A stretch of 64,000 bases of DNA, taken from AC-56 sp963798705. Its GTDB lineage: Bacteria > Actinomycetota > Thermoleophilia > Solirubrobacterales > 70-9. The position numbers and the translations under genes are program-made. Each line of letters opens with the position of its first letter. Positions within the stretch are counted from its first letter, which is position 1. Positions 7,029 through 16,099 of this stretch are shown here, piece by piece. The stretch spans positions 1,922,001-1,986,000 of the forward strand of contig CAWCTW010000005.1 of assembly GCA_963798705.1 (NCBI GenBank), read 5' to 3'. A model generated the notes under the pieces. It was given only the letters and a program-made list of their open reading frames with translations. It ran no database searches and was not told the DNA's origin.

Positions 7029-9062
7029 ATGGCACCCGAGGAGGAGCCCCGGGAGCTCGCCACCTTCCTGGCGCTGATCTCCTCGGTGCTCCAGAACGAG
7101 CGCGCCCTGCGCGCGGACTCCGAGCAGCAGGCCAGCGAGAACGCCCGGCTGCTCGACGCGCTTCGCGAGCGCCAGGTGCTGCTCGAGCGGCTGGCGCAGC
7201 TTCAGCGCGGGATCGTGAATCGCCTTCCGGTCCACGAGGTGCTCGAGGCGGTTGTGGAGGCCGCCTGCGAGCTGCTCGACTGCAAGGCGGGAATCCTCTG
7301 GATCACCGACCCCGACGATCCGGATCACGTCGCCGCCGTCGCGGCGCGGGGCGCCGACGATGCCCTCCTGGAGCAGCGCCGTCGTCAGCCGTCGGGCGCG
7401 GGTCTCGCGGGCCGCGCGATGCGGGAGGGGACGCTCGTCGTGGCCGACGCGGTCACGGGTGCCGGATCGTCCGGGCAGCCGGTGGACTTTCCGGTCGAGG
7501 GCCTCACGGCCGCGATGGCCGCGCCCGTCCACGAGCGCGGCCGGGTGGTGGGGAGCCTCGGGGTCGCGTCCACCGAGGTCGGGCGCGCATACGACGCCCG
7601 CGACCAGCAGGTGGTGCTCTCGCTCGCCGAGCACGCCAGCCTCGCGCTGAACCATGCACGGGCGGTCGAGGAGGCGGTGCACGAGGCGCTCCACGACTCG
7701 CTCACCGGGCTGCCCAACCGCTCGCTGTTCCTGGACCGCATGCGACACGCCCTGGCGCGTGCGGAGCGGGGCGCTGCGCCGGTGGGCGTTCTGTTCTGCG
7801 ACCTGGACGGCTTCAAGACGGTCAACGACAGCCTCGGGCATCGAACCGGCGATCGCCTGCTCGTCCTCGTCGCCGAGCGCCTGGCCGACTGCCTGCGACC
7901 GGCCGACACGATCGCCCGCCTGGGCGGTGACGAGTTCGCCGTCCTGCTCGAGGAGCTTCGCGAGCCGGGGGACGCGGCTCGCGCGGCGCAGCGACTGCTG
8001 GATGCGCTGAAGCCTCCCTTCGAGTTGCGAGAGCGCGAGTTCTACGTGAGCGCGAGCATCGGCATCGCGGCGGGGCGCGGGGAGGCGGAGACCCTCCTTC
8101 GCGACGCCGACCTCGCGATGTACAGGGCCAAGGGCCGCGGGAAGGGGCGCTATGCCGTCTATGAGCCCAGCATGCACACGGCGATCGTCGAGCGCCTGGA
8201 GCTCGAGGTCGACCTCAAGCGGGCGCTCGAGCGCGAGGAGCTGGCGGTCGTCTACCAGCCGATCTTCAGCCTCGTCGACGGCACCGTGACCGGAGTCGAG
8301 GCGCTGGTCCGCTGGCATCACCCCACCCGCGGCGTCGTCATGCCCGAGAGCTTCGTTCCCCTCGCCGAGGAGAGCGGGCTGATCGGCGAGCTGGGCCGCT
8401 GGGTCCTGAGCAAGGCCTGCCACCAGGGAGCGCTCTGGCGCGCGAAGTACCCCGGTCACCCCGGATTCGCCATCGGTGTGAACATCTCGGGAGTCCAGCT
8501 CCGCGAGCCGGGCCTCCTGCACGAGGTCGCCGACGCCCTGGCCACCTCGCAGCTCGACGCCACCGGTCTCACGCTCGAGATCACGGAGACCGCGCTGATG
8601 GAGAGCTTCGACCACGCGATCGAGCAGATCGACGCCCTCAAGGCGCTGGGCGTAGACCTGGCGATCGACGACTTCGGGACCGGGTACTCGTCGCTCCGCT
8701 ACCTGCGCCGGCTGCCGCTCGACGTGATGAAGATCGAGAAGTCGTTCGTCGACGGGATCGGGCGGCCGGGCGAGGAGCCCGCGCTGCTCCGCGCGATCGT
8801 CGACCTCGCCAACATCTTCGGGCTCCGCGTGGTCGCGGAGGGGATCGAGCGCCCCGAGCAGCGCTCGCGGCTGGTCGAGCTGGGCTGCGGGCTCGGGCAG
8901 GGACACCTGCTGTCCGAGCCGCTCGACGCATCCGAGGCGGACGCTCTGCTGCTGCGGGTGGGCCTCCTCGGCGGCGGCGATGCGGAGGCGAGCGGACCGC
9001 CGGGAGGCCGGGCGACGTCACCGGCTACGATCGATCGGCAGGTCGACCGTGGCGAGGATTGA
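7029..9062 (+). CDS. GAF-GGDEF-EAL c-di-GMP turnover protein
   Basis: 677 residues with no membrane segments. An N-terminal helical, coiled-coil-like region (residues ~10-65) is followed by a GAF sensor domain (~65-215). A GGDEF diguanylate cyclase domain follows at about 220-380, with DSLTGLPNRSLFLDRM, CDLDGFKTVNDSLGH and an intact signature RLGGDEFAVL. The C-terminal EAL domain (~395-650) keeps the residues expected of an active phosphodiesterase: EALVRWHHP, NISGVQL, LEITETALM, AIDDFGTGYSSLRYL, KIEKSFVDGI and VAEGIERPEQ. Both catalytic sites look intact, so the protein may make, break or switch c-di-GMP according to the GAF ligand. The ligand cannot be told from sequence. The 3' end overlaps the next gene by 14 bp. 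Confidence 0.95.
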   Translation: MAPEEEPRELATFLALISSVLQNERALRADSEQQASENARLLDALRERQVLLERLAQLQRGIVNRLPVHEVLEAVVEAACELLDCKAGILWITDPDDPDHVAAVAARGADDALLEQRRRQPSGAGLAGRAMREGTLVVADAVTGAGSSGQPVDFPVEGLTAAMAAPVHERGRVVGSLGVASTEVGRAYDARDQQVVLSLAEHASLALNHARAVEEAVHEALHDSLTGLPNRSLFLDRMRHALARAERGAAPVGVLFCDLDGFKTVNDSLGHRTGDRLLVLVAERLADCLRPADTIARLGGDEFAVLLEELREPGDAARAAQRLLDALKPPFELREREFYVSASIGIAAGRGEAETLLRDADLAMYRAKGRGKGRYAVYEPSMHTAIVERLELEVDLKRALEREELAVVYQPIFSLVDGTVTGVEALVRWHHPTRGVVMPESFVPLAEESGLIGELGRWVLSKACHQGALWRAKYPGHPGFAIGVNISGVQLREPGLLHEVADALATSQLDATGLTLEITETALMESFDHAIEQIDALKALGVDLAIDDFGTGYSSLRYLRRLPLDVMKIEKSFVDGIGRPGEEPALLRAIVDLANIFGLRVVAEGIERPEQRSRLVELGCGLGQGHLLSEPLDASEADALLLRVGLLGGGDAEASGPPGGRATSPATIDRQVDRGED

Positions 9063-9399
9063 GAGCTACAGCCCTGGGCGGATCGTCATCGACGGTGTCG
9101 AACTCCACCGCGACGTCATCGTCCTCCCCAACCGGGTGCTCACCGAATGGTGGCGACGGGACGGGCACTCGCTCGTGATCGAGGATCTCGACGACGTCCT
9201 CGAGGAGCTGCCGCAGCGCCTCATCCTCGGATGCGGCTACTCGAGCCGCATGCAGCCGGAGCCCTCCGTCATGGAGGCCCTCGCCGCTCGCGGAGTGAAG
9301 GTCGAGACACTGCCCACCGACCAGGCAGTCGAGCGCTTCGAGGAGCTCGAGGCGCGGGACCCGGCGGTCGTCGCCGCGGCGCTTCACCTCACTTGCTGA
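9049..9399 (+). CDS. Mth938-like domain protein
   Basis: 116 residues from the GTG at 9049, which overlaps the preceding gene. The pattern GRIVIDGVELHRDVIVLPNR followed by LPQRLILGCGYSSRM and a final VKVETLPTDQAVERFEEL matches the Mth938/DUF498 (NDUFAF3-like) fold, whose eukaryotic members help assemble respiratory complex I. In bacteria the role is unknown. The domain fills almost the whole protein. It probably shares a transcript with the c-di-GMP enzyme upstream and the membrane protein downstream, whose likely TTG start overlaps this stop codon. Confidence 0.8.
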   Translation: MARIESYSPGRIVIDGVELHRDVIVLPNRVLTEWWRRDGHSLVIEDLDDVLEELPQRLILGCGYSSRMQPEPSVMEALAARGVKVETLPTDQAVERFEELEARDPAVVAAALHLTC

Positions 9400-11063
9400 T
9401 CGCCCTCCTGTGCGCCCTGGCGCTCGCGATGGCCGCGCCGGCGCAGGCTTCGGCAGCGGAGAGTCTCGCCGACGAGCCTCCATTCGGCGGCCAGCTCCCA
9501 CCGCCTCTGGAGCGACCGTCGTCGCAGTCGCGGGCGCCCGCCGGTTTCGATCTCAGCGCCCGGCAGGCGATCGCCGCGGCCAACCGGTCTGACGCGGTGC
9601 GCGACGAGCGCGAGCAGAGTCCAGCCATGTATCCGATCGCCTTCGAGCGCGGGGACGACTGGCAGGTGAGCTACTTCACGGGATCCGACGCGGAACGCAC
9701 CGAGGTCGCGCAGGCGGTCGTCGACGGCAAGAGCGGCGAGGTCCTGGGGGCCTGGCACGACACGCAGCTCGCCAACCCACTCGCCCGCGGCTACAGCGGC
9801 GCGATCGCTCAGCAGGTCAACGCCCCGTACGTCTGGCTGCCCCTGTGCCTGCTGTTCCTCGTGCCGTTCTTCGATCCGCGTAGGCCGTTCCGCCTGCTCC
9901 ATCTCGACCTGCTCGTGCTGCTGGGGCTGGGGATCTCGCTCTTCTTCTTCAACCGCGCCGAGATCACGGCCTCGGTGACGCTCATCTATCCGGTCTTGCT
10001 CTACGTGCTCGTCCGGATGCTGTGGAGCGGGCTCTGGCCACGGGAGCGCGCGGGACCGCTGATCCCCGTGATCCCGCTGCGGTGGCTGGGGATTGCCGCG
10101 GTCGCGCTGGCCGGCGCGCGGATCGGCCTCAACGTCGTCGACTCGCACGTGATCGACATCGGCGTCGCGGGAGTGGTGGGCGCCGACCACATCACGCACG
10201 GGGAGGAGCTCTACGCCGGCAACTTCGCCCACGGCCTCGCGATCCGTGGCGACGTGTACGCCCCCTTCAACTACCTGGCCTACGTCCCGTTCGAGTTGGT
10301 CTTCCCGTGGAGCGGCCACTGGGACGGCGTCCCGGCCGCGCATGCGGCGGCGATCACGTTCGACCTGTTGACCGCGCTTGGCCTGTGGGCCCTCGGCCGC
10401 CGGCTGCGGCCCGGGCCAGGGGGGCGCTCGCTCGGGATCGGCCTCGCGTTCGCGTGGCTGGCCTACCCGTTCACGCTCTACACGATGAACGCCAATGCCA
10501 GCGACTCCCTGATCGCGGCCCTTCTGGTCGGCGCCTTGCTGGTGCTGACCTCCGCACCGGCGCGGGCGCTGATGATCGCCCTGGCGTCGGCGGCCAAGTT
10601 CGGGCCGGCCGCATTGGCGCCGCTGTTCGCGACCGGGACAGGTGAGCGGCGTTGGCGCTCGGCGATCGTCTTCGCGGCGGCCTTCGCCGTGGTCACCGCG
10701 GCGCTCGTCCTGCCGTTCCTCCCGCCCGGCGGGCTTCGCGAGCTCTACGACCACACCCTGGGCTACCAGGCGGCTCGCAGCTCTCCGTTCAGCGTCTGGG
10801 GGCAGGCGCCCTCGCTCCACCTCCTGCAGTCGGTGGAGCGAGTGGCGGCCACGGCGCTGGCGGTCGCCGTCGCGCTGTGGCCGCGGCGCAAGACCCCCGT
10901 TCAGATCGCCTCGCTGGCGGCGGCGGTGGTGATCGCCGTACAGCTCGGCGCAACGCACTGGTTCTACTTCTACGTCGTCTGGTTCCTGCCCCTCGTGCTG
11001 GTCGCCGGCTTCTGGGCACAGCGCGGGCCGGTCACGAAGCCGGTGGCGCGAGGCACGCGGTAA
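9393..11063 (+). CDS. polytopic membrane protein, GT-C/GT87-like glycosyltransferase
   Basis: About 556 residues if translation starts at the TTG at 9393, which puts a clean signal-like segment (LLIALLCALALAMAAPAQASA) at the very N-terminus; ATG 9429 is the alternative. A soluble portion follows, with a PepSY-like strand pattern (WQVSYFTGSDAERTEVAQAV, VDGKSGEVLGAW). Roughly ten membrane helices then extend to the C-terminus. Between helices the loop HGEELYAGNFAHGLAIRGDV and the following PFNYLAYVPFELVFPW resemble the periplasmic loops of GT-C enzymes that use polyprenyl-phosphate sugars. That assignment is inference from topology and loop type. No neighbouring glycan cluster helps define the substrate. 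Confidence 0.72.
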   Translation: MLIALLCALALAMAAPAQASAAESLADEPPFGGQLPPPLERPSSQSRAPAGFDLSARQAIAAANRSDAVRDEREQSPAMYPIAFERGDDWQVSYFTGSDAERTEVAQAVVDGKSGEVLGAWHDTQLANPLARGYSGAIAQQVNAPYVWLPLCLLFLVPFFDPRRPFRLLHLDLLVLLGLGISLFFFNRAEITASVTLIYPVLLYVLVRMLWSGLWPRERAGPLIPVIPLRWLGIAAVALAGARIGLNVVDSHVIDIGVAGVVGADHITHGEELYAGNFAHGLAIRGDVYAPFNYLAYVPFELVFPWSGHWDGVPAAHAAAITFDLLTALGLWALGRRLRPGPGGRSLGIGLAFAWLAYPFTLYTMNANASDSLIAALLVGALLVLTSAPARALMIALASAAKFGPAALAPLFATGTGERRWRSAIVFAAAFAVVTAALVLPFLPPGGLRELYDHTLGYQAARSSPFSVWGQAPSLHLLQSVERVAATALAVAVALWPRRKTPVQIASLAAAVVIAVQLGATHWFYFYVVWFLPLVLVAGFWAQRGPVTKPVARGTR

Positions 11064-11090
11064 CGCCTGATTGACGACTTACGGTCATGT

Positions 11091-11391
11091 TCGTGAGCAA
11101 GTCGCCAGCTGCGGGTCAGACGACCCGCGTCTCCAGCCGGCCGAGCGCCGGCGAGCTGATCACGATCTCGTCGCCCGCAGCGAGCCAGACCCGTGGGTCG
11201 CGGGTCGAGCCGACGCCCGACGGGGTCCCGGTGGCGACGATGTCACCGGGCTCGAGCGTCATCAGCCGGGACAGCTCGACGACCAGCTGCGCCGAAACCT
11301 TTGCCTTGCCGCTATGGAAGGGGGTAGCCGCTCCTCGGGCTGCTTCCGATGGGCCACCCCAGAGGAGTCGGCCTAAAGCTCGGCCACCCAA
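11091..11391 (-). pseudogene. truncated extra copy of the FAH-family gene 3' end
   Basis: The last ~60 codons of the FAH-family gene at 11490-12329 are repeated here with one base difference (11124 versus 11498). They encode AQLVVELSRLMTLEPGDIV and the same C-terminus, ending at the stop 11116-11118. Upstream codons in this frame (to an ATG at 11391) are unrelated to the enzyme and give no metal-binding residues, so no active protein is expected. Confidence 0.85.
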
Positions 11392-11668
11392 CTAAAGCCT
11401 GTTCCCGCTTAGCACGCCGATAAACCCGCGCCGGAAGTTTGGGTTCGCGAAGTACATACTTCCGTCGTGAGCAAGTCGCCAGCTGCGGGTCAGACGATCC
11501 GCGTCTCCAGCCGGCCGAGCGCCGGCGAGCTGATCACGATCTCGTCGCCCGCAGCGAGCCAGACCCGTGGGTCGCGGGTCGAGCCGACGCCCGACGGGGT
11601 CCCGGTGGCGACGATGTCACCGGGCTCGAGCGTCATCAGCCGGGACAGCTCGACGACCAGCTGCGCCG
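11091..11668. repeat. 204-bp direct repeat pair, 374-bp offset
   Basis: Positions 11091-11294 and 11465-11668 are identical except at one base. The repeat begins 25 bp beyond the FAH stop codon and runs into the gene. The 170-bp spacer (11295-11464) has no recognisable gene. The layout is that of a tandem duplication of a 374-bp unit, of which the second copy is cut short by the intact gene. Confidence 0.92.
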
Positions 11669-12329
11669 GGCCGAAGATGAGGTCGTCCGTGGAGGCGTCC
11701 TGCATGATCTCGCCGTTCAGCGTCAGGGAGAAGGAGATCGGGCCGTCGGCCAGCGCCTCATCCGGCGTGACCAGCGCCGGCCCGCACGGCGCCGAGCCGT
11801 CGAACACCTTGCCCGGCATCCACTGCGGCGTCGCGAACTGAAGGTCGCGAGCCGACAGGTCGTTCAGCAGCACGTAGCCGGCGATGCAACGGGCGGCCTC
11901 CGATTCCGAGGCGGCGGCGCATCTGCGCCCGACGACGAACGCCACCTCCGCCTCGAAGTCGACCTTGCGGCTCGCCGCCGGAAGCGGCACCGTCGCCCCG
12001 GGGGGCGCCAGCGCGTTGCGGAACTTGGCGAAGAACGTCGGCGTCTCCGGCGGATCGATCCCGGCCTCGGCCGCATGCGCGCGGTAGTTCAGGCCGATGC
12101 AGACGATCTTGTCCGGGTCGGCGACGGGCGGGCGAAGCTCGGCCTCGTCCACCGCGACGACCGCGTCCCGACCCGTCACGCCCTCGAGCTCACCGATTCG
12201 GTCGGCCGCGAGCAGGTCGCGAACGCTCGCCCCGGTCTCGCCCAGCGCATCCCAGGCGTCCACGACGGCGTGCTCGAGGACGAGGCCCGCGCGGTCCCCC
12301 CGGTCGGAGCGGTAGGTCACGATCCGCAT
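11490..12329 (-). CDS. fumarylacetoacetate hydrolase (FAH) family protein
   Basis: 279 residues from the ATG at 12329 (MRIVTYRSD); an upstream in-frame start would add a low-quality leader. The N-terminal cap domain is short, and the FAH catalytic domain starts near residue 70. It contains VCIGLNYRAHAAEAG, the lid region TFFAKFRNALAPPG and the metal-binding acids in FEAEVAFVVG and LNDLSARDLQ. The closing segments LEPGDIVATGTPSGVG and LAAGDEIVISS are typical. Members hydrolyse or decarboxylate 2,4-dioxo acids, acylpyruvates or oxaloacetate, with a divalent metal, in catabolism of aromatic compounds or metabolite repair. The length fits acylpyruvase/2-hydroxyhepta-2,4-dienedioate-type enzymes, and no pathway neighbours decide the substrate. 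Confidence 0.9.
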   Translation of the reverse strand: MRIVTYRSDRGDRAGLVLEHAVVDAWDALGETGASVRDLLAADRIGELEGVTGRDAVVAVDEAELRPPVADPDKIVCIGLNYRAHAAEAGIDPPETPTFFAKFRNALAPPGATVPLPAASRKVDFEAEVAFVVGRRCAAASESEAARCIAGYVLLNDLSARDLQFATPQWMPGKVFDGSAPCGPALVTPDEALADGPISFSLTLNGEIMQDASTDDLIFGPAQLVVELSRLMTLEPGDIVATGTPSGVGSTRDPRVWLAAGDEIVISSPALGRLETRIV

Positions 12330-12387
12330 GGCGGCTGAGACTATCTCGCCCCTAGAATCACTCCGGCGGGCCAGGCCCGCCGACACC

Positions 12388-12461
<74 letters not shown>

Positions 12462-12568
12462 CTCCTCGCAACCGCTTGAGCGAGCGGCTTGCGCGTGGAC
12501 CCGCATCGTCGGCTGACGCGAATCGGCATCGGGTACCAACCGGACCCGGTTTCGCCTATCGCGGACTG

Positions 12569-12991
12569 GTGCCTACAACGAGGGCGACAGCGCTCAGACG
12601 ACTACATTCGCAAGCGCGCGGAGTGGGCCGAGTGGCATGGAGACGGGGCCTGGATGGCAAGGCGACCGAAGTCGCGAAGGTCAAGGACCCCTCGCGCACC
12701 GTGACGGCGAGGATCACCGTGCAGCCCGGGGCAGCGTTTGGCTGGCACACCCACTACGGCCCCGTGGTTGTCAACGTCGTCGAGGGTGGACTGACGTACG
12801 TCGGCGCCGACCACTGCGTGGAGCGCGAATACCCGGCGAACACCGCGTTTATCGACATTGGTGGAGACCACGTCCACAACGCCTTCAACCCCACGGACGG
12901 TCCGACGGTTCTGGTGGCCACGTTCTTCCGAGCGCCGCCGGCGGGGTCATTGACGATTCCCGCGGAGGCGCCTGCGGATTGCACCATCTAG
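12569..12991 (+). CDS. cupin-domain protein, start uncertain
   Basis: The frame is open from 12476, and I place the start at GTG 12569 (VPTTRATALRR), giving 140 residues. The cupin fold is clear from residue ~50: the first motif is GAAFGWHTHYGPVVVNVVEGG with two metal His, and the second is ANTAFIDIGGDHVHNAFNPT with a further His. The C-terminus (AEAPADCTI) is like that of secreted cupins in which a signal peptide precedes the domain. No signal peptide is found here, so the 5' end may have been lost or frameshifted between the tRNA and this point. Function is unknown. Confidence 0.6.
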   Translation: MPTTRATALRRLHSQARGVGRVAWRRGLDGKATEVAKVKDPSRTVTARITVQPGAAFGWHTHYGPVVVNVVEGGLTYVGADHCVEREYPANTAFIDIGGDHVHNAFNPTDGPTVLVATFFRAPPAGSLTIPAEAPADCTI

Positions 12992-13249
12992 GTCCACTGG
13001 TTCCCAGCCGGACACGGGGATCGGCTGGATAGGAAAAGCAAGGAAGACCGTCGCAACGGATGCTGCAGCGGGCGCCGCGCTGGACCCGCGACCGCGAACG
13101 CATTAGGGTCGGGGCCGGGAGTCAAGGCAAATCAGGTCACGGTCAGAACCCAGCAACTGCTCTCTGTCGCATGATCCGGTGCCGGTCGACGCTGGCGACT
13201 CGCGTCGGCAGGCCGGCTCGATCTCTGCAATCGGGCCGGACCTGCAGCC

Positions 13250-15154
13250 GTGAGGCCACGGCGGCTAGTCGCGCTGTTCGTCGCGGCGGCGGCGTCATGG
13301 CTGATGACATCCGGCGCCCAGGCGGCCAAGACCCCGGCGCAGCGCCTCGTCGACACCTACTCGCCCATCACGATGCTGCGGGCGCAGACGGATCCCTGCG
13401 ACCCGAAGCAGGAGCAGTACCACCCGACCACGGTGAACGTGATGCTCGGCAATCCGCGGGTGCAGCTCGTCAACCCGAAGGGCAAGGTGGTGACCAAGGG
13501 GCCGACTGCTGCCGAGATCGCCGGTCTAAACAACGGCTATCACCTGAACGTGCCGGGAAGCCCGCTGAGCGCCGGGTGCACCTACTCGAAGGACTTCAGG
13601 GCGCTCCAAGCCGCAGGCAATGGGCCAGCGATCACCTACGCCCGGATCGCGACCGAGGAAGGCGAGTTCGGACTGGTCGTCCAGTACTGGTTCTTCTACT
13701 ACTTCAACCAGTTCAACGACCTCCACGAGGGCGACTGGGAAGGCATGCAGATCGCCTTCGACGCGGACAACCCGCGGCGGGCGCTGGCCGACGGGCCATT
13801 CCAGATCGCGCTCTTTCAGCACGAGGGCGGCGAGCGGGCCGATTGGGACGACTCCAAGGTCGAGAAGGAGGGCACCCACCCGGTCGTCTACCCGGCCGCC
13901 GGCTCCCACGCCACCTTCTACGAGCAGGCCGTCTACGTCGAGAACGGGAAGGGCGGATCGGGGCTGGGCTGCGACAACACCACCGAGCCGCTACGGCGGG
14001 TCGTCCCGCGGCCCGTTCTCGTCCCGACCGATCCGCGCCCGAACGGCCCCTTCCGCTGGCTGACCTACGACGGGCATTGGGGCCAGCAGGAGAAGGGCTA
14101 CAACAACGGGCCCCAGGGGCCGATGGACAAGCTCCAGTGGTCGGAGCCGTTCACGTGGATGGCCGATGTACGCACTAGAAGCCCGCAGCTCCCGAGCGGC
14201 TTCTTCCTCGGCCCGCAGGTTACAGAGGCCTTTTGCGGCACGGTTCAAGCCGCTTCCTTCCTGGTGAACCTCGAGTCCAAGTCGCGCCTTGGCGCGATCG
14301 GGATCGTCGTTGGGTTCATCCTCCTCGTGGTCGTGCTGGCAAGCCTTACGCGGTGGCGACCCGTTGACCTCACTCCCCTGCGCCAGGAGCGCGCGTTCGG
14401 CCAGATGATCCGAGCCGCGCGACAGCTCTATGGCCGCCACTGGCGATCGTTCGTCTTGATAGGGCTGACGTCGATCCCGATCATCGGGGTGGTCTACGGC
14501 CTCCAATTGCTCCTGGGCGAGGCAACCGGGGGCAGCCGGGATGCAGTCCAGGCCCTCCAAGGCATTGCCCAGCCGATCGGGTATGCGGTCGTCGCGGCGA
14601 TCGCGATCGCCCTGCTGCGAGATCTCGAGCGTGGCCAGCCCACCGGGTATGCGATCGCCTTCCGAGAGATGCTGCAGCGATTCTGGCGCGTTGTCGGTGG
14701 TCAGCTCCTCGTGACGTTCTTGGTGCTCCTTATGGCCCTGACGATCATCGGAATCCCGTTCGCGATCTGGAAATACGTCGAGTGGCAGTTCGTCCAGCAG
14801 GAGATCCTGTTCGAGGACAAGCGGCTGCGAGAGGCGTTCCGGGGCAGCACGCGTTTGGTCCGCGGAAACTGGTGGCACACCGTCAGGGTCGCCGGGTTCC
14901 TGTGGCTGATCAGCGTCGTCGCCGGCCCGATACTGGGCTTCGCCCTCATCTTCACGCCACTCTCGCTCAACTTTGCCAACCTCGCCGGAACGTTGGTCTA
15001 CGCGCTGCTGGTTCCCTATGTCGCAATCGGCCGGACGCTGCTGTACTGGGACCTCGCGGCGCGGCAGCGGGAAGCCGCGAGGGAACCGAAGCGCCGCCGC
15101 CGATGGTGGTCGCGGCTGCGTCCGAGTCCCCAGCCCGGATTGGGCGAAACCTAA
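13250..15154 (+). CDS. exported Vps62-like domain fused to a multi-helix membrane domain
   Basis: 634 residues from GTG 13250. A signal peptide (LVALFVAAAASWLMTSGAQAA) leads to a domain covering about 30-310 with the hallmark FNQFNDLHEGDWEGMQI and later YPAAGSHATFYEQAV and WGQQEKGYNNGPQGP. This pattern is that of Vps62-related proteins, known from fungi, plants and bacteria without a fixed function. After a hydrophobic helix (IGIVVGFILLVVVLASL) the second half carries about five more helices. Its pattern (AFGQMIRAARQLYGRHWRSF, QQEILFEDKRLREAFRGS) resembles glycerophosphodiester phosphodiesterase membrane-domain or DUF7847-like proteins. The soluble domain would face outward. This combination is unusual to me. 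Confidence 0.78.
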   Translation: MRPRRLVALFVAAAASWLMTSGAQAAKTPAQRLVDTYSPITMLRAQTDPCDPKQEQYHPTTVNVMLGNPRVQLVNPKGKVVTKGPTAAEIAGLNNGYHLNVPGSPLSAGCTYSKDFRALQAAGNGPAITYARIATEEGEFGLVVQYWFFYYFNQFNDLHEGDWEGMQIAFDADNPRRALADGPFQIALFQHEGGERADWDDSKVEKEGTHPVVYPAAGSHATFYEQAVYVENGKGGSGLGCDNTTEPLRRVVPRPVLVPTDPRPNGPFRWLTYDGHWGQQEKGYNNGPQGPMDKLQWSEPFTWMADVRTRSPQLPSGFFLGPQVTEAFCGTVQAASFLVNLESKSRLGAIGIVVGFILLVVVLASLTRWRPVDLTPLRQERAFGQMIRAARQLYGRHWRSFVLIGLTSIPIIGVVYGLQLLLGEATGGSRDAVQALQGIAQPIGYAVVAAIAIALLRDLERGQPTGYAIAFREMLQRFWRVVGGQLLVTFLVLLMALTIIGIPFAIWKYVEWQFVQQEILFEDKRLREAFRGSTRLVRGNWWHTVRVAGFLWLISVVAGPILGFALIFTPLSLNFANLAGTLVYALLVPYVAIGRTLLYWDLAARQREAAREPKRRRRWWSRLRPSPQPGLGET

Positions 15155-15250
15155 CCCGGCCTTCTCGATGTTGGTTAGGGTCCTCGTCCGGTGCTGCACT
15201 CGACCATTGAAGGCCTCACGCAGACACCTCAGAACATTGGCAGCGGCGTG

Positions 15251-15784
15251 ATGGCGCGGTGCTTGGCGGCCCTCGCGATGTGCGGCATCGCGGCGGTTGG
15301 GGCCGGCTGTTCCTTTTCGCTCTCGTTGGGAAGCGGTGCGGAGACTGTCGACCACTCGGCCGAGGTCTCGCAGGTGAAGAAGGTCCTCCACGGGCTGCCG
15401 GCTCTTCCGGCGGCGTATGCGATCGATTGCCCGGACGACGTCAAGGCGAAGGTCGGCACCAAGTACGAGTGCGAAGTGACGCTCAGCAACGGGCAGGAAG
15501 TGATCATGCCCTTCCGCGTCACCTCCGTGAATGGCGACCGCGTGGACCTTGACCAGCGTCCTGATCTAGTCGATCAGGCGCTCGCCCTGAGCATCATCTA
15601 CAAGAGTGCCGACACTGCGCCGAAGTCCGCCGATTGCCCCACCGATGTTCCGGCGAAGGCCGGAAGGACCTTCGACTGCCGGCTGACCTTGAAAGACGGG
15701 TCCCGTGACACGGTCACCTTCAAGGTCGAAAAGGCGACCTCAACCGAGCAGAACCTGCGCTTGGTGGCCGCACGTCACGGCTGA
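15251..15784 (+). CDS. lipoprotein with two DUF4333-like domains
   Basis: 177 residues. The ATG at 15251 places the lipobox (VGAGC) correctly at about residue 18, so I prefer it to a start 20 codons upstream; GTG 15248 is adjacent and possible. Two copies of a ~70-residue domain follow, each opening with CP.DV.AK.G and a second Cys (KYECEVTLSNGQ and FDCRLTLKDGS). The spaced Cys pair in each suggests a disulfide. DUF4333 domains are common on actinobacterial lipoproteins and their role is unknown. The protein would be tethered to the outer face of the membrane. Confidence 0.82.
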   Translation: MARCLAALAMCGIAAVGAGCSFSLSLGSGAETVDHSAEVSQVKKVLHGLPALPAAYAIDCPDDVKAKVGTKYECEVTLSNGQEVIMPFRVTSVNGDRVDLDQRPDLVDQALALSIIYKSADTAPKSADCPTDVPAKAGRTFDCRLTLKDGSRDTVTFKVEKATSTEQNLRLVAARHG

Positions 15785-15886
15785 CGCCGCCGCCATCTGC
15801 GTCCAGCAGCATCTGGTGTTTGCCCTCTCGTAGATGGCGTGCTCGGCACCCAGCGTCACGCCACACGTGCGCCACTAGGCAAATGT

Positions 15887-16099
15887 GAGCAGCTGGCGCG
15901 CGAGCGGGAGCTGGGCTTCGTCCTGGAGAGCCCGACCTGGCGGGCGAGCTGATCACGGCGATATCACGATGACGTACGGCGGAGGAGGCGACCGGGATCG
16001 CGCGCGCGGCTGCGCGGGCGGGCATGCCGGCGGCGATCTCGTTCACCGTGGAGACCGACGGGCGCCTGCCCAGCGGGCAGGAGCTCGGCGAGGCACCAC
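15887..16099 (+). pseudogene. homocysteine S-methyltransferase remnant
   Basis: Two short segments match this family in order. EQLARERELGFVLESPTWRAS runs to a TGA at about 15950. In another frame, after an internal deletion, EEATGIARAAARAG and MPAAISFTVETDGRLPSGQE continue to the end of the ferritin gene. The remaining N- and C-terminal portions, including the zinc-binding Cys, are missing. The 100 bp before it (15785-15886) contain nothing I can identify. Confidence 0.75.

Noticed and set aside
6537..8906. 789-residue open frame opposite the GGDEF-EAL gene
   Set aside because: It mirrors the codons of a clearly real gene, has shadow-type composition and no domain.
12992..13249. Regulatory RNA or gene between the cupin and the Vps62-like gene
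   Set aside because: No conserved motif, hairpin with T-run or coding frame was seen in this 258-bp stretch.
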